Source: Chitiniphilus shinanonensis DSM 23277 (GTDB lineage: Bacteria; Pseudomonadota; Gammaproteobacteria; Burkholderiales; Chitinibacteraceae). From it: DNA of 64,000 nt. Where the stretch lies: NCBI RefSeq assembly GCF_000374805.1, contig NZ_KB895334.1, forward strand, positions 124,001 to 188,000, written 5' to 3'. Below, in pieces: positions 1-8,356 of the stretch; positions within the stretch are counted from its first letter, which is position 1, and each line of letters opens with the position of its first letter. Under the pieces are notes generated by a model, which was not told where the DNA came from, did no database searches, and worked only from the letters and a program-made list of their open reading frames with translations. The position numbers and the translations under genes were made by a program.

Positions 1-170
1 CCGGGCAGGGTCAGGATCAGCGCCAGCGGGATACCGAGGCAGGCCAGCAGCGATACCTGCCGAAACGCGGCTTCGTTGGCCCAGCCGGCCTTCAGGCCGT
101 CGATCGAATAGCCCAGCGCATTGAACACCCGCTGAAGGCCGGTTTTACCTTTGAATGGACTCTCGGACAC
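1..170 (-). CDS. dgkA: Diacylglycerol kinase DgkA, N-terminal part (cut by window edge)
   Basis: Only about the first 56 codons are present; the gene runs off the left edge. DgkA is a small integral inner-membrane kinase that phosphorylates diacylglycerol to phosphatidic acid and so recycles the lipid left by membrane-derived glucan and LPS modification. The visible residues include the family signature NEAAFRQ after a short amphipathic start. The start chosen is GTG at 170, because an AAGGA ribosome site lies about 7 bases upstream. It follows the BPSS1780-type gene by 18 bp on the same strand, so the two are probably co-transcribed. Confidence 0.85.
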   Translation of the reverse strand, partial: MSESPFKGKTGLQRVFNALGYSIDGLKAGWANEAAFRQVSLLACLGIPLALILTLP

Positions 171-188
171 GCTCGATCCTTGCAAGGG

Positions 189-938
189 TTATTCGAAGAT
201 GCCGACATACGCGGCATACGGGGTGAGCAAAGCCAACGGAATCAACACGATGAAGCCCAGAAGCGCCGGGATCGACGCGATGATGGTCAGTGCGATGAAG
301 ACCACGCTGAACACCAGCACCGGCAGGAAATTGCGCCAGAACGCCACGTAGCTCAGCTTCATGGCCTCGATGGCGCGCATGCCGCGCAACATCACCAGTG
401 CGGGCGCGAACAGATAGATGCTGGAAACCAGCAGCCCGCCAAAAAAGCCGAACAGCCCGAACAGCATCAGCTCTCGGGGAACGCTTTCCGCCTGCGCGGC
501 CTTGGCGGCGAGGCCAGCTTCACTGAGGGCCGCCAGCTGGGGGGCCAGGCCGAAGGCCGTGATGATCACCACCAGCAGCATGACGAAGACCAGCCATGCC
601 AGCAGGTAGAACACACCCACCAGGACCAGCTCTCTGGTGTTGTGGCGGAAGCCGTTGAACAGATCCATCACCGCGAACGGCTCGCCGCGCCGGCAGCGGT
701 CGGCGGCTTCCATCATGCCGGCGACCAGCACCGGCGTGAGGATGGTGGCGGCCATGGATACCAGCGGCAGCACCGACAGCGCCATCAGCAGCACACAGAA
801 CAGGCCCGACATTGCCGTCCATTGCAGCCAGCCGCGCCGATACAGCGCAAAGGCATCGACGATCCACTTCCAGCCGCCCAGGGCGTCCACGCGCCGGGGT
901 TCGGGCGTGGTGTCGATCACCACATCGCTTTGCTGCAT
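189..938 (-). CDS. BPSS1780-family integral membrane protein
   Basis: A protein of about 249 residues, with a short soluble N-terminus (VRRVDALGGWKW-type entry: residues PRRVDALGGWKWI) followed by roughly five to six hydrophobic stretches separated by short loops. This layout and the DAxGGWKWI entry resemble the uncharacterised BPSS1780 membrane family of Betaproteobacteria; the biochemical role is not known. The ATG at 938 is preferred over an in-frame upstream start at 1067, because the extra 43 residues are Arg-rich and unlike a membrane protein start. It lies just upstream of dgkA, which suggests a shared transcript and perhaps a membrane-lipid context (inference). Confidence 0.7.
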   Translation of the reverse strand: MQQSDVVIDTTPEPRRVDALGGWKWIVDAFALYRRGWLQWTAMSGLFCVLLMALSVLPLVSMAATILTPVLVAGMMEAADRCRRGEPFAVMDLFNGFRHNTRELVLVGVFYLLAWLVFVMLLVVIITAFGLAPQLAALSEAGLAAKAAQAESVPRELMLFGLFGFFGGLLVSSIYLFAPALVMLRGMRAIEAMKLSYVAFWRNFLPVLVFSVVFIALTIIASIPALLGFIVLIPLALLTPYAAYVGIFE

Positions 939-1049
939 GGTCTGCTCCACCGATTGAAAGTCCCGCGTATCGTAGGGACGCACGCCACGCCTGACAAGCA
1001 AGCGCGTATTTCGTTCTGTGGCGGGATGACGATGGCGTTGCCGCCGGGC

Positions 1050-1080
1050 AAAAAACAACCTGGCCATCAGGCCAGGTTGT
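1050..1080 (-). terminator. Rho-independent terminator after ackA
   Basis: A perfect 11-bp stem (ACAACCTGGCC with its complement) and a 4-base loop are followed on the minus strand by a run of six T. It lies 36 bp past the ackA stop codon and ahead of the next minus-strand gene. Confidence 0.85.
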
Positions 1081-1116
1081 TCGACTACGCGGCGGAATCG
1101 CCGGGCGGATGACGCC

Positions 1117-2346
1117 TCAGGCCGGGGTCGGCGTGGCGGCCGGAACGGCCTTGTCCTCGCCGATGCAACCCAGCGAATGACGCGCGATCATCAGCTCTTC
1201 GTTGGTCGGCACCACGTACACCGCCACCTTGCTCTGCGAGGTGGAGATGCGGCGCGGCTGGCCGCTGCGCTGCGCGTTCAGCGAATCGTCGAGTTCGACG
1301 CCCAGCCAGCCCAGTTGCTGGCAGACATCGCGCCGGACGATATCGTCGTTCTCGCCGATGCCGGCGGTGAACACCAGTGCGTCGATGCCGCCCAGCGTCA
1401 CGGCCAGCGATGCGCCTTCACGGGCGATCTTGCTGACGAAGTAGTCCACCGCCAGCTTGGCACGCGGATCGTCGCTGGCATGCAGCTCGCGCATGTCGCT
1501 GGAAATGCCGGACAGGCCCAGCAGGCCGGACTTCTTGTACAGCAGATCCTCGATGCCTTTGGCGTCCATGTGCAGATGGTTCAGCAGATGCAGGATCACA
1601 CCGGCGTCGATGGAGCCGGTACGAGTGCCCATCGGCAGACCTTCCAGCGCGGTGAAGCCCATGGTGGACGCAATGCCGTGGCACGCCGACAGCGCAGCCA
1701 TCGAGGCGCCGTTGCCCAGGTGGGCGACCACGGTACGGCCGGCGGCCGCCTGCTGGTCGATCTCGGGCAGCACCGCGGCAATGTACTCGTAGGACAGGCC
1801 GTGGAAGCCATAGCGGCGGATGCCTTCGCGCTGCGAGAAGTCATAGGGCAGCGCGTACAGCTGGTTGATTTCCGGCTGGTTGGCGTGGAACGCGGTGTCG
1901 AAACACACCACTTGCGGCACGCCCGGCAACAGTTCGGCCAGGATACGGATCGGCGTGATGTTGTGCGGCGCATGCAGCGGGGCCAGCGGCACCAGCGCCT
2001 CCAGCTCGGCGATGATCTCATGTGTCACCACTTCGGGGCGCGAGAAGCGGCGGCCGCCGTGCACCACGCGGTGGCCGATGACGGCCAGCTTGCGCCCGGC
2101 GGTATGGCCTTCCAGCCATTTCAGGATATGGCGCAGCGCCTGGTCGTGGCTCTTGGGAGCGTCGGCGGGCAGGTTCTCCGCCGCCAGCTTTTCGCCATCC
2201 GCGGATTTCGCGGTGAAGTAGGGGTCGACGTAGATCCCTTCGACCTGGCCCTTGTACAGCAGGACCGGATCGGCTTCACCCTGTTCGAACAGCGAAAACT
2301 TGATGCTGGAGGAACCGGCGTTGATCACCAGGATAAGTTGCTTCAT
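1117..2346 (-). CDS. ackA: Acetate kinase
   Basis: This 409-residue cytoplasmic kinase interconverts acetyl phosphate plus ADP with acetate plus ATP. The N-terminal ASKHA phosphate-binding motif NAGSSSIKF is present at residues 9-17. The second signature, GHRVVHGG, comes near residue 92, and the adenosine motif FTAGIGEND is in the C-terminal third. Length matches the family (about 400). It begins 6 bp after the pta stop codon, so the two form an operon that makes ATP from acetyl-CoA or acetyl-P. The phosphoketolase at 22.6-25.0 kb is another source of its substrate. The Ala/Pro tail after residue 395 looks like unstructured extra sequence. Confidence 0.96.
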   Translation of the reverse strand: MKQLILVINAGSSSIKFSLFEQGEADPVLLYKGQVEGIYVDPYFTAKSADGEKLAAENLPADAPKSHDQALRHILKWLEGHTAGRKLAVIGHRVVHGGRRFSRPEVVTHEIIAELEALVPLAPLHAPHNITPIRILAELLPGVPQVVCFDTAFHANQPEINQLYALPYDFSQREGIRRYGFHGLSYEYIAAVLPEIDQQAAAGRTVVAHLGNGASMAALSACHGIASTMGFTALEGLPMGTRTGSIDAGVILHLLNHLHMDAKGIEDLLYKKSGLLGLSGISSDMRELHASDDPRAKLAVDYFVSKIAREGASLAVTLGGIDALVFTAGIGENDDIVRRDVCQQLGWLGVELDDSLNAQRSGQPRRISTSQSKVAVYVVPTNEELMIARHSLGCIGEDKAVPAATPTPA

Positions 2347-2352
2347 TTGTTG

Positions 2353-3702
2353 TCAGTCTCCTTTGCGTCCTGCATGCGCCACCAGCGCCATCACTGCGGC
2401 CGATGCGAGGCGCGCCTTCACATCGTCCGCGCGGCTGGTCAGCACGATCGGTACCCGGGCGCCGAGGACGATCCCCGCCGAATCCGCGCCTGCGAAATAA
2501 CTCATTTGCTTGGCGAGCATGTTGCCCGCCTCGATGTCCGGCACCACCAGGATGTCGGCCTGGCCCGCCACCGGGGATTTGATGCCCTTGGTCTTGGCGG
2601 CGGCCATCGAGATGGCGTTGTCGAAGGCCAGCGGGCCGTCCAGGATGCCGCCGCGGATCTGGCCGCGATCGGCCATCTTGCACAGCAGCGCGGCATCCAG
2701 CGTCGACGGCATCTTCTCGTAGACGGTTTCTACCGCGGAAAGAATGGCGACCTTGGGTTCCTCGATGCCGAGGATGCGCGCGAGGTTGATGGCGTTCTGG
2801 GTGATATCCACCTTGGCGCCGAGATCGGGCGCGATGTTGATCGCGGCGTCGGTCACCAGCAGCGGGCGGCCATAGGCCGGCACGTCCATCACGAACACGT
2901 GCGACACGCGCTTGCCGGCGCGCAGGCCGGTGCTGGAGTTCATGGCGGCGCGCATCATTTCGTCGGTGTGCAGGCTGCCTTTCATCAGCGCCTGCGCCTC
3001 GCCACTGCGGCACAGTGCCACGGCCTTGTCGGCGGCTTCGTGGCTATGCTCCGCATGGACGATCTGGACACCGGTCAGGTCGATGCCGATCGCTGCGGCG
3101 ATGCCGAGGATCTTGCCTTCCGGGCCGACCAGGATCGGCGTGATCAGGCCGGCCTTGGCCGCTTCCAGCGCACCCAGCAGCGAATCGTGGTCACACGGGT
3201 GGACCACGGCGGTGGGCACCGGTGGGAATTTCTCGGCCTTGGCGCGCAAGGCGGTGAATACATGGTGCTGGCGCAGCGTGAGTTGCGGCGGCTCTTCGAA
3301 GCGGTTCAGGCGCTTTTCGGTCGGCGGCACCACGATGATGGGGCCGGAGGCGATCACTTCGCCGCGCTGGTTCTCGCAACGGCATTCCATCTGCACCTGC
3401 TTGGAGACCTCGTGTTTCTCGGTCACTTCCAGCGCGATGGTCAGTTCGTCGGATTCGAAGATCCAGCCGTGGGATTTCAACTCGTGGCCGGCCAGAATCG
3501 AACCGTTGCCGGGAAAGAAATTGGTGGTGGTCGACGAGAACAGCGGAAAGGCGCCCAAGGCGGGGACGCAGCGTTCTTCACCCTCGCCCTTGGAGCCGGC
3601 GATCATGCCGAACAGCGTGATGTCGCTGGCCCTCACCGTGTGCTTGCGCTCGTAGCGCATGCCCGGGCGGATGTCGTCGAACAGGATATTTTCGTGGACC
3701 AT
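2353..3702 (-). CDS. pta: MaoC-like domain fused to phosphate acetyltransferase
   Basis: Two domains are visible. Residues about 1-140 look like a MaoC/hot-dog dehydratase fold (MRYERKHTVRASDITLFG, then FFSSTTTN-like sequence), and residues about 150-449 form the phosphotransacetylase/phosphotransbutyrylase domain (MKGSLHTDEMMRA, GRPLLVTDAAINIAPD, VGARVPIVLTSRAD-like end). The enzyme exchanges CoA and phosphate on acetyl groups (acetyl-CoA plus Pi to acetyl-P); the role of the MaoC part is unclear. The ATG at 3702 has an AAGGAG site 7 bases upstream and is preferred over the upstream in-frame ATG. It is first in an operon with ackA. This MaoC-Pta architecture is the one annotated as bifunctional enoyl-CoA hydratase/phosphate acetyltransferase. 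Confidence 0.92.
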   Translation of the reverse strand: MVHENILFDDIRPGMRYERKHTVRASDITLFGMIAGSKGEGEERCVPALGAFPLFSSTTTNFFPGNGSILAGHELKSHGWIFESDELTIALEVTEKHEVSKQVQMECRCENQRGEVIASGPIIVVPPTEKRLNRFEEPPQLTLRQHHVFTALRAKAEKFPPVPTAVVHPCDHDSLLGALEAAKAGLITPILVGPEGKILGIAAAIGIDLTGVQIVHAEHSHEAADKAVALCRSGEAQALMKGSLHTDEMMRAAMNSSTGLRAGKRVSHVFVMDVPAYGRPLLVTDAAINIAPDLGAKVDITQNAINLARILGIEEPKVAILSAVETVYEKMPSTLDAALLCKMADRGQIRGGILDGPLAFDNAISMAAAKTKGIKSPVAGQADILVVPDIEAGNMLAKQMSYFAGADSAGIVLGARVPIVLTSRADDVKARLASAAVMALVAHAGRKGD

Positions 3703-3950
3703 GGAAGCTCCTTGGCAGGGCACGGATAAGGTCATTGCTTATCGTAGTCCGGCAATGTTGCACCGCAATACGAGTACGCCGTGCAGCATAGTCTCCGCAG
3801 GATGGTGTTATCTTGGCGAAGATCAATGCCTGACAGCGTGAATCCGGCGATACAGAACGGTTTACTCAATTTGACTGAATTCCCGGTTACCCCAGCATAT
3901 TTAACTTCCGAACGAACTACATCAATCTTTCACAACTTTGTGCCATTGGC

Positions 3951-4430
3951 ATGAAACAAACCACCACCCACCTGATATGCGCTCCGACCCTGCATGGCTA
4001 CGCCCGCGTGGAAGCCCTGCTGGCCAGCCCTGGCGACCTGGTGGAAGCGGATACGCCGTTGATCAGCCTGGTACTCGATGGCGAGCAATTGGTCGTCCAT
4101 GCCTCGACCCAGGGGGTGATCGAGAGTTTCGTCGTCATGCCGGAGGATGAGATCGGCAGCGATGAGTTGCTGTTGATGATGGAAGTCGAAGAGCCGGATG
4201 ACAAATGGCTGGACTGGATGGAGGGATTGCCGCCTGCCTGCGCGGCCATGCCACTGCCTGCTGCCGTCGCCGATGCCTCCGAACCGTTGTTGCAGGTGAC
4301 CCGCAGTGCCGCCGCGCTGGCGGCCAGGCTGGGCGTCGATCTGGCCCAGGTCCATGCCGGCCCGTCCGGGGTGATCGACGAGGCCGCGGTCGAAGCCTGG
4401 GTACGCCAGGCACTGGGTGCCCGGCGCTAG
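3951..4430 (+). CDS. Stand-alone lipoyl-like domain plus E3-binding (PSBD-like) domain, lipoyl lysine missing
   Basis: A 159-residue protein with two recognisable parts. Residues about 5-80 align with biotinyl/lipoyl domains (PGDLVEADTPLISL, then a beta-rich half ending DELLLMMEVEE). Residues about 115-156 fit the peripheral-subunit-binding domain that docks E3 dehydrogenase (RSAAALAARLGVDLAQV, then GVIDEAAVEAWV). The Lys that would carry lipoate or biotin aligns with Gly44 in VLDGEQ, so the domain cannot be modified in the usual way. There is no E2 catalytic domain and no dehydrogenase gene nearby. It is divergent from pta-ackA, sharing a 248-bp upstream region. The family assignment is good; the function is unknown. 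Confidence 0.72.
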   Translation: MKQTTTHLICAPTLHGYARVEALLASPGDLVEADTPLISLVLDGEQLVVHASTQGVIESFVVMPEDEIGSDELLLMMEVEEPDDKWLDWMEGLPPACAAMPLPAAVADASEPLLQVTRSAAALAARLGVDLAQVHAGPSGVIDEAAVEAWVRQALGARR

Positions 4431-4450
4431 CGTCGAGCCGCGTCTCCTCT

Positions 4451-5491
4451 TCAATCGCGCAGTTGCCGCAGCAGGTGACGCCGCGCCTCGCGGTTGAACA
4501 GCGCCATCCCGATCAGCGCGACCATCGCCCCCAGCATTGCATCGTTCAGGCGGACCCGCAGGATGGTCGCGCCGGCGCCCTGGCCTTCGGGTAACAGCAC
4601 GACATCGAACAGCAGCAGGATCATCGTTGTCATCACCGCCGAGGCCGCCCACTGGTTGCCGGCTACCGCCAGCGGGCGCAGGAAGGCCAGCACCGCCACC
4701 GACACCAGCATCACCCAGGTGTAGGGCATCAAATGGCTGATCAGCCATGCCGCCGCCGCGCCGGCCAGCGTGCCGAAGGCGGTCTGGAACAGGCGCCGCA
4801 GGCTGTCCGGGCCATCCGGGCGGATCACGAACAGCGTCACGGCGGTGACCCAGGCCGGCCGGGTGTAGTGCAGATCGAGCGCCAGCCATAGCGCGCCGCA
4901 GGTGGTGGCGGAGAACCCCACCGCGTGGACCCAGCCGGCGTTGCGGCCCCGCAGTACCCGGGTCACGCTATTGACCAGGCCCGGATGTTGCCGGGGCAGC
5001 GCACGCGGCCAGATCAGGCTGTCCACGCCGACCGCGCCCAGGCCGACGGCGATGCCCAGCAATGCGAACCACAATGCCGACCATGGTGGCGCCGGCAGAT
5101 AGGCATAGATCAGGAATGCCAGCACGGCGAAGCGGGCGATGGTCTCCAGCGCGGCCCCGGTTCCGTCCATCCACCCTACCCCGAGGCACAGCACGGCGAG
5201 CAGCGGCAGCAACAGCATCGGCGTGCCCGAGCCGATCAGGTTGCCGGCGATTCCTGCGGAGAAGATCAGCGCCAGCCCCCAGGCCTGGGTCGAGGCGCGA
5301 TGACGGAAGGTGCCGCCGAAATCGAGGAAGCTGGCGTAGAGGCCGCCGATGGCGCCGAACAGGATGCCGTACGGCTGATGCATCAGATAGGCGACCAACA
5401 TGGGCAGGCTGACGCCGATCAGCCCGCATACCGCTTTGCGCCACGGCATTTCCCCTTCGCGCAGGGCGAGCAGATGGATCGGCAGGCGCAT
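4451..5491 (-). CDS. FUSC-family (fusaric-acid-resistance-like) inner-membrane protein
   Basis: A 346-residue protein with about ten to eleven hydrophobic segments in two blocks of five to six, split by a short hydrophilic linker near residues 165-185 (IWPRALPRQHPG). This is the shape of FUSC/YccS-type membrane proteins, here without the large cytoplasmic domain. The second half begins with the typical VTLFVIRPDGPDSLRRLFQ stretch. Such proteins are proposed aromatic-acid or drug efflux components; the substrate here cannot be read from sequence. Its stop lies about 20 bp from the convergent lipoyl-like gene. Confidence 0.75.
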   Translation of the reverse strand: MRLPIHLLALREGEMPWRKAVCGLIGVSLPMLVAYLMHQPYGILFGAIGGLYASFLDFGGTFRHRASTQAWGLALIFSAGIAGNLIGSGTPMLLLPLLAVLCLGVGWMDGTGAALETIARFAVLAFLIYAYLPAPPWSALWFALLGIAVGLGAVGVDSLIWPRALPRQHPGLVNSVTRVLRGRNAGWVHAVGFSATTCGALWLALDLHYTRPAWVTAVTLFVIRPDGPDSLRRLFQTAFGTLAGAAAAWLISHLMPYTWVMLVSVAVLAFLRPLAVAGNQWAASAVMTTMILLLFDVVLLPEGQGAGATILRVRLNDAMLGAMVALIGMALFNREARRHLLRQLRD

Positions 5492-5520
5492 AAGAACTCC
5501 GTACAGGACCTCCTCAGCTT

Positions 5521-5599
5521 AGCGTGGCCAACAGCATCCTTCTGGTGGCGTTTCGCATGCTTTTTGCCAGAACCGCTTCACTGATTTTTGTGGTCGCTG
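5521..5599. repeat. Dispersed inverted-end repeat, copy A
   Basis: An intergenic element of about 80 bp. It starts AGCGTGGCCAACA and ends TTTTTGTGGTCGCT, which form imperfect inverted ends, and has an inner CTTTTTGCCAGAACCGCTTC. The same ends and inner block recur in the copies near 10.1 kb and 58.6 kb. It is the shortest and most diverged of the copies. Confidence 0.5.
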
Positions 5600-5631
5600 T
5601 TGGCGCGGCGAAGCCGGGGCCCTGTAAACGA

Positions 5632-5656
5632 CGACGCCCCGCAAGGCGGGGCGTCG
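5632..5656 (-). terminator. GC-rich hairpin after aroG, probable terminator
   Basis: An 11-bp perfect stem (CGACGCCCCGC) with a 3-base loop sits 21 bp past the aroG stop. On the minus strand it is followed by TCGTTTAC, so the T-run is weak. Confidence 0.5.
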
Positions 5657-5676
5657 CAGGCGGCTGTGAGCCGGGT

Positions 5677-6756
5677 TCAGGCCGTGGTGGCCGCCAACCG
5701 GGCGAAGGCGCGTCGTTCCGCCACGGCGTTGGCCAGATCGGCCAGCACCTTCTCGGTGGCTTCCCAGCCGATGCAGGCGTCGGTGATCGACTGGCCGTAG
5801 CAGGCCGCCTGATCGCCCACCAGTTCCTGGCGGCCTTCCACCAGGTGCGATTCGATCATCACCCCGAACAGCGCGTCGTTGCCGGCGGAGATCTGCGCGC
5901 AGATGTCGTTGCAGACCTCGATCTGGCGACGGTAGTCCTTGCGGCTGTTGGCGTGGCTGAAATCGACCATCACCTTTTCCGGCAGACCTGCCGCGGCCAG
6001 GTCGGCCTGGGCGGCGCGCACATGATTGGCGTCGTAGTTGGGTTCCTTGCCGCCACGCAGGATGATGTGGCAGTCCGGATTACCGGCGGTGGAGACGATG
6101 GCCGAGTGGCCGTACTTGGTCACCGACAGGAAATGGTGCGGCTGGCCGGCGGCGCGGATCGCGTCGATGGCGATCTTGAGATTGCCGTCGGTGCCGTTCT
6201 TGAAGCCCACCGGACAGGACAGGCCGGACGACAGCTCGCGGTGCACCTGGGATTCGGTGGTGCGTGCGCCGATGGCGCCCCAGCTCATCAGGTCGGCCAT
6301 GTATTGCGGGGTGATCATGTCCAGGTACTCGCCCGCGGTGGGCAGCGCCATGTCGTTCAGGTCGAGCAGCAGCTTGCGGGCGATGCGCAGGCCGTCGTTG
6401 ATATTGAAGCTGCCGTTCAGGTACGGATCGTTGATCAGCCCCTTCCAGCCCACCGTGGTGCGCGGCTTTTCGAAGTAGACGCGCATCACCACTTCCAGGC
6501 GATCCTTGTACTGCTCGCGCAGCACCTTCAGCTTGCGGCCGTATTCGATCGCGGCGGCGGTATCGTGGATCGAGCACGGGCCGACGATGACCAGCAGGCG
6601 ATCATCCTTGCCTTGCAGGATGTTGTGGATGGCCTGTCGGGTTTCGAACGTCGTGGCCGAAGCGGTGTCGGTGACCGGGTACTTTTCGAGCAGGGCGATC
6701 GGCGGAAGCAGTTCCTTGATCTCGTGGATGCGGACGTCGTCGGTCTGGTAATGCAT
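5677..6756 (-). CDS. aroG: 3-deoxy-7-phosphoheptulonate synthase (class I DAHP synthase)
   Basis: This 359-residue enzyme condenses phosphoenolpyruvate and erythrose 4-phosphate to DAHP, the first step of the shikimate pathway. Class I AroG motifs are visible: VGPCSIHD near residue 58, MRVYFEKPRTTVGWKG near 91, GFKNGTDG near 183, and the metal-binding HSHANSRKDY-like segment (DFSHANSRKDYRRQ). Length fits AroG/F/H. The ATG at 6756 has an AGGGAA site 5 bases upstream. Which aromatic amino acid inhibits it cannot be decided by eye. It appears to be a single-gene unit. Confidence 0.95.
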   Translation of the reverse strand: MHYQTDDVRIHEIKELLPPIALLEKYPVTDTASATTFETRQAIHNILQGKDDRLLVIVGPCSIHDTAAAIEYGRKLKVLREQYKDRLEVVMRVYFEKPRTTVGWKGLINDPYLNGSFNINDGLRIARKLLLDLNDMALPTAGEYLDMITPQYMADLMSWGAIGARTTESQVHRELSSGLSCPVGFKNGTDGNLKIAIDAIRAAGQPHHFLSVTKYGHSAIVSTAGNPDCHIILRGGKEPNYDANHVRAAQADLAAAGLPEKVMVDFSHANSRKDYRRQIEVCNDICAQISAGNDALFGVMIESHLVEGRQELVGDQAACYGQSITDACIGWEATEKVLADLANAVAERRAFARLAATTA

Positions 6757-6850
6757 GGTGTTCCCTAGCGGCGCAAGCGCAGCGCGCGATTGACTCTTTC
6801 AATCGATTCGCGCACTGCCTTTATTTTAAGCAAGGGGGGTAGATTAGCGC

Positions 6851-7270
6851 CTAACGACAGTCGGCGCAAATGCCTTTCACCGTGATTTCCAGGGCTTCCG
6901 CGGCGAATCCGGGCGGTAGCGGCAAGGGCAGATCAGTGCTGACTTCCTCCAGGCAGAAGAAGCGTCCGCAGCGATGGCAGTGGAAGTGGGCGTGGCTATG
7001 GGGAACGGGAGTGACCGAGAAGCGCCAGACGCGGTCGTCACCCGCCAGCTTGTGCGCCAAGCCGACCTCGGTCAGCCACTCGAGCACGCGATAGACGGTG
7101 ACGCGGTCGGCTTCCGGGCCCAACGTGGTGAGCACGTCCAGGTGCGACAGCGGTCGGTGCGCGTTCATCAGGGCGGCGAGCACCTTGACGCGCCAGGGCG
7201 TGACGCGCGCGCCAGCCCTGGCCACCAGTGTCCGGGCGCCGGCCAGCAGGTCCGGCGATTCGACGGTCAT
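6851..7270 (-). CDS. Fur-family metalloregulator, Zur-like
   Basis: A 139-residue repressor of the Fur superfamily. The N-terminal winged helix includes TPWRVKVLAALMNAHRPLSH and the recognition helix DRVTVYRVLEWL. The C-terminal dimer and metal domain has an HSHAHFHCHRC segment, then a second CxxC at the end (ICADC), giving the two CxxC pairs of a structural zinc site. The short C-terminus and the HxHxHF-type metal box fit Zur better than iron-sensing Fur, but the ligand is inferred. It starts 16 bp after the dksA stop, so it is probably translated from the dksA transcript. Confidence 0.78.
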   Translation of the reverse strand: MTVESPDLLAGARTLVARAGARVTPWRVKVLAALMNAHRPLSHLDVLTTLGPEADRVTVYRVLEWLTEVGLAHKLAGDDRVWRFSVTPVPHSHAHFHCHRCGRFFCLEEVSTDLPLPLPPGFAAEALEITVKGICADCR

Positions 7271-7286
7271 TGCAAGCGCTGCGCGT

Positions 7287-7703
7287 TCAGTCCGCGTATT
7301 GCTTCTTCAGACGTTCGCGGCGCTCCTGCGCCTCCAGCGACAGCGATGCCGTCGGCCGGGCCATCAGGCGCGCCAGGCCGATGGGTTCGCCGGTGTCCTC
7401 GCAGTAGCCGTAGGAGCCGTCGTCGATCTTCTTCACGGTGGAGTCGATCTTCATCAGCAGCTTGCGCTCGCGGTCGCGGGTACGCAGTTCCAGCGCGTAT
7501 TCCTCTTCCAGCGTGGCGCGGTCGGCCGGGTCCGGCGTGGCTTCCTGTTCCTGCAAGTGCTGGCTGGTCTGGTTGGCGTTGGCCAGCAGCTCTTCCTTCA
7601 TCTTGAGCAGGCGCTCACGGAAGAAAGCCAGGTGATCCGCGTTCATGTAATCCTCTTCCGGGCCGTTCCAGTTGAGGATGTCTTGCTCTGTGAGTTTGGC
7701 CAT
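7287..7703 (-). CDS. dksA: RNA polymerase-binding transcription factor DksA, one-cysteine type
   Basis: A 138-residue DksA/TraR-family protein that enters the RNA polymerase secondary channel and works with ppGpp to tune rRNA, tRNA and amino-acid promoters. A long coiled-coil is visible at residues about 22-95, with the tip DPADRATLEEE (DxxDxA motif), and then the C-terminal finger. Of the four zinc-ligand positions only Cys101 remains. The others are Thr104, Ser122 and Ala125 (GYCEDTGEPIG, ATASLSLEAQ-type region), so this is a zinc-independent form. It is followed by a Zur-like gene. Confidence 0.93.
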   Translation of the reverse strand: MAKLTEQDILNWNGPEEDYMNADHLAFFRERLLKMKEELLANANQTSQHLQEQEATPDPADRATLEEEYALELRTRDRERKLLMKIDSTVKKIDDGSYGYCEDTGEPIGLARLMARPTASLSLEAQERRERLKKQYAD

Positions 7704-7852
7704 CGTCTTACTCGCTTTTTGTGGCGTTCATGCTCGCAAATCCGCAGTAAACCTTACAAAACGATTCACTGCCAAATGGGCAGGCAGCTTAAGTCAGTTC
7801 GCCGCCCGCATGCAATAAGCCCGAATACCGGCCGCCGGACTGCCGTGCAGTG

Positions 7853-8155
7853 TTACTGCGCCAGCACCCAACGCACGATGACTCGCAGGTCCGCGTCGCC
7901 GATCTGTTGCGCCGGCATCGCGATCTGCCCCCAGTTTCCCTTGCTGCCTTGCTTGACGCGGTTCATCAGCAACTCTTCGCTGCCCTTCTTGCCGCGATAC
8001 TTATTGGCGATCTCTTTGTAGGCAGGGCCGACGATCTTGTGGTCGACGGCGTGGCACGCCAGGCAGTTGTATTTGGCCGCCACCTTGGCGCCGTTTTCGG
8101 CGGCGAAGCTACAGGAGGCGAACAGGGCCAGCACCACGATGCCTGCAATACGCAT
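7853..8155 (-). CDS. Small periplasmic class I cytochrome c (c551/c552-like)
   Basis: A 100-residue precursor with a signal peptide of about 19 residues (MRIAGIVVLALFASCSFAA), one heme attachment site C31-L-A-C34-H35, and a probable distal axial Met80 in IAMPAQ. It is a soluble electron carrier between respiratory complexes or to a terminal enzyme; the partner is unknown. The ATG at 8155 gives a clean signal peptide and is preferred over an upstream ATG that would add a charged 16-residue leader. It stands alone between dksA and the divergent TonB-like gene. Confidence 0.88.
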   Translation of the reverse strand: MRIAGIVVLALFASCSFAAENGAKVAAKYNCLACHAVDHKIVGPAYKEIANKYRGKKGSEELLMNRVKQGSKGNWGQIAMPAQQIGDADLRVIVRWVLAQ

Positions 8156-8356
8156 GGGAATGCACCTTCTCTTACAGATGGGGGTATTGCGCATATTAAG
8201 CAAGGCGCCCGCGGCGTGGCAAACCTGGGGGTATGAGGGGTGTGGGCGCCGCGTGTCCCGCTGCGGCGGACGGCTGCGCCCCGACCCTGCCGGTCGCTTT
8301 CGGGGCCTATGCTACACTCGCCCGATTCTTCAACAGGGTCGGTCAGGGATCAGGTA

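Noticed and set aside
1177-3729. 850-codon plus-strand open frame opposite ackA-pta
   Set aside because: It is antisense to two clear genes, is rich in Gly/Arg/His/Gln, crosses an operon junction and has no family likeness; it is a GC-rich third-position shadow.
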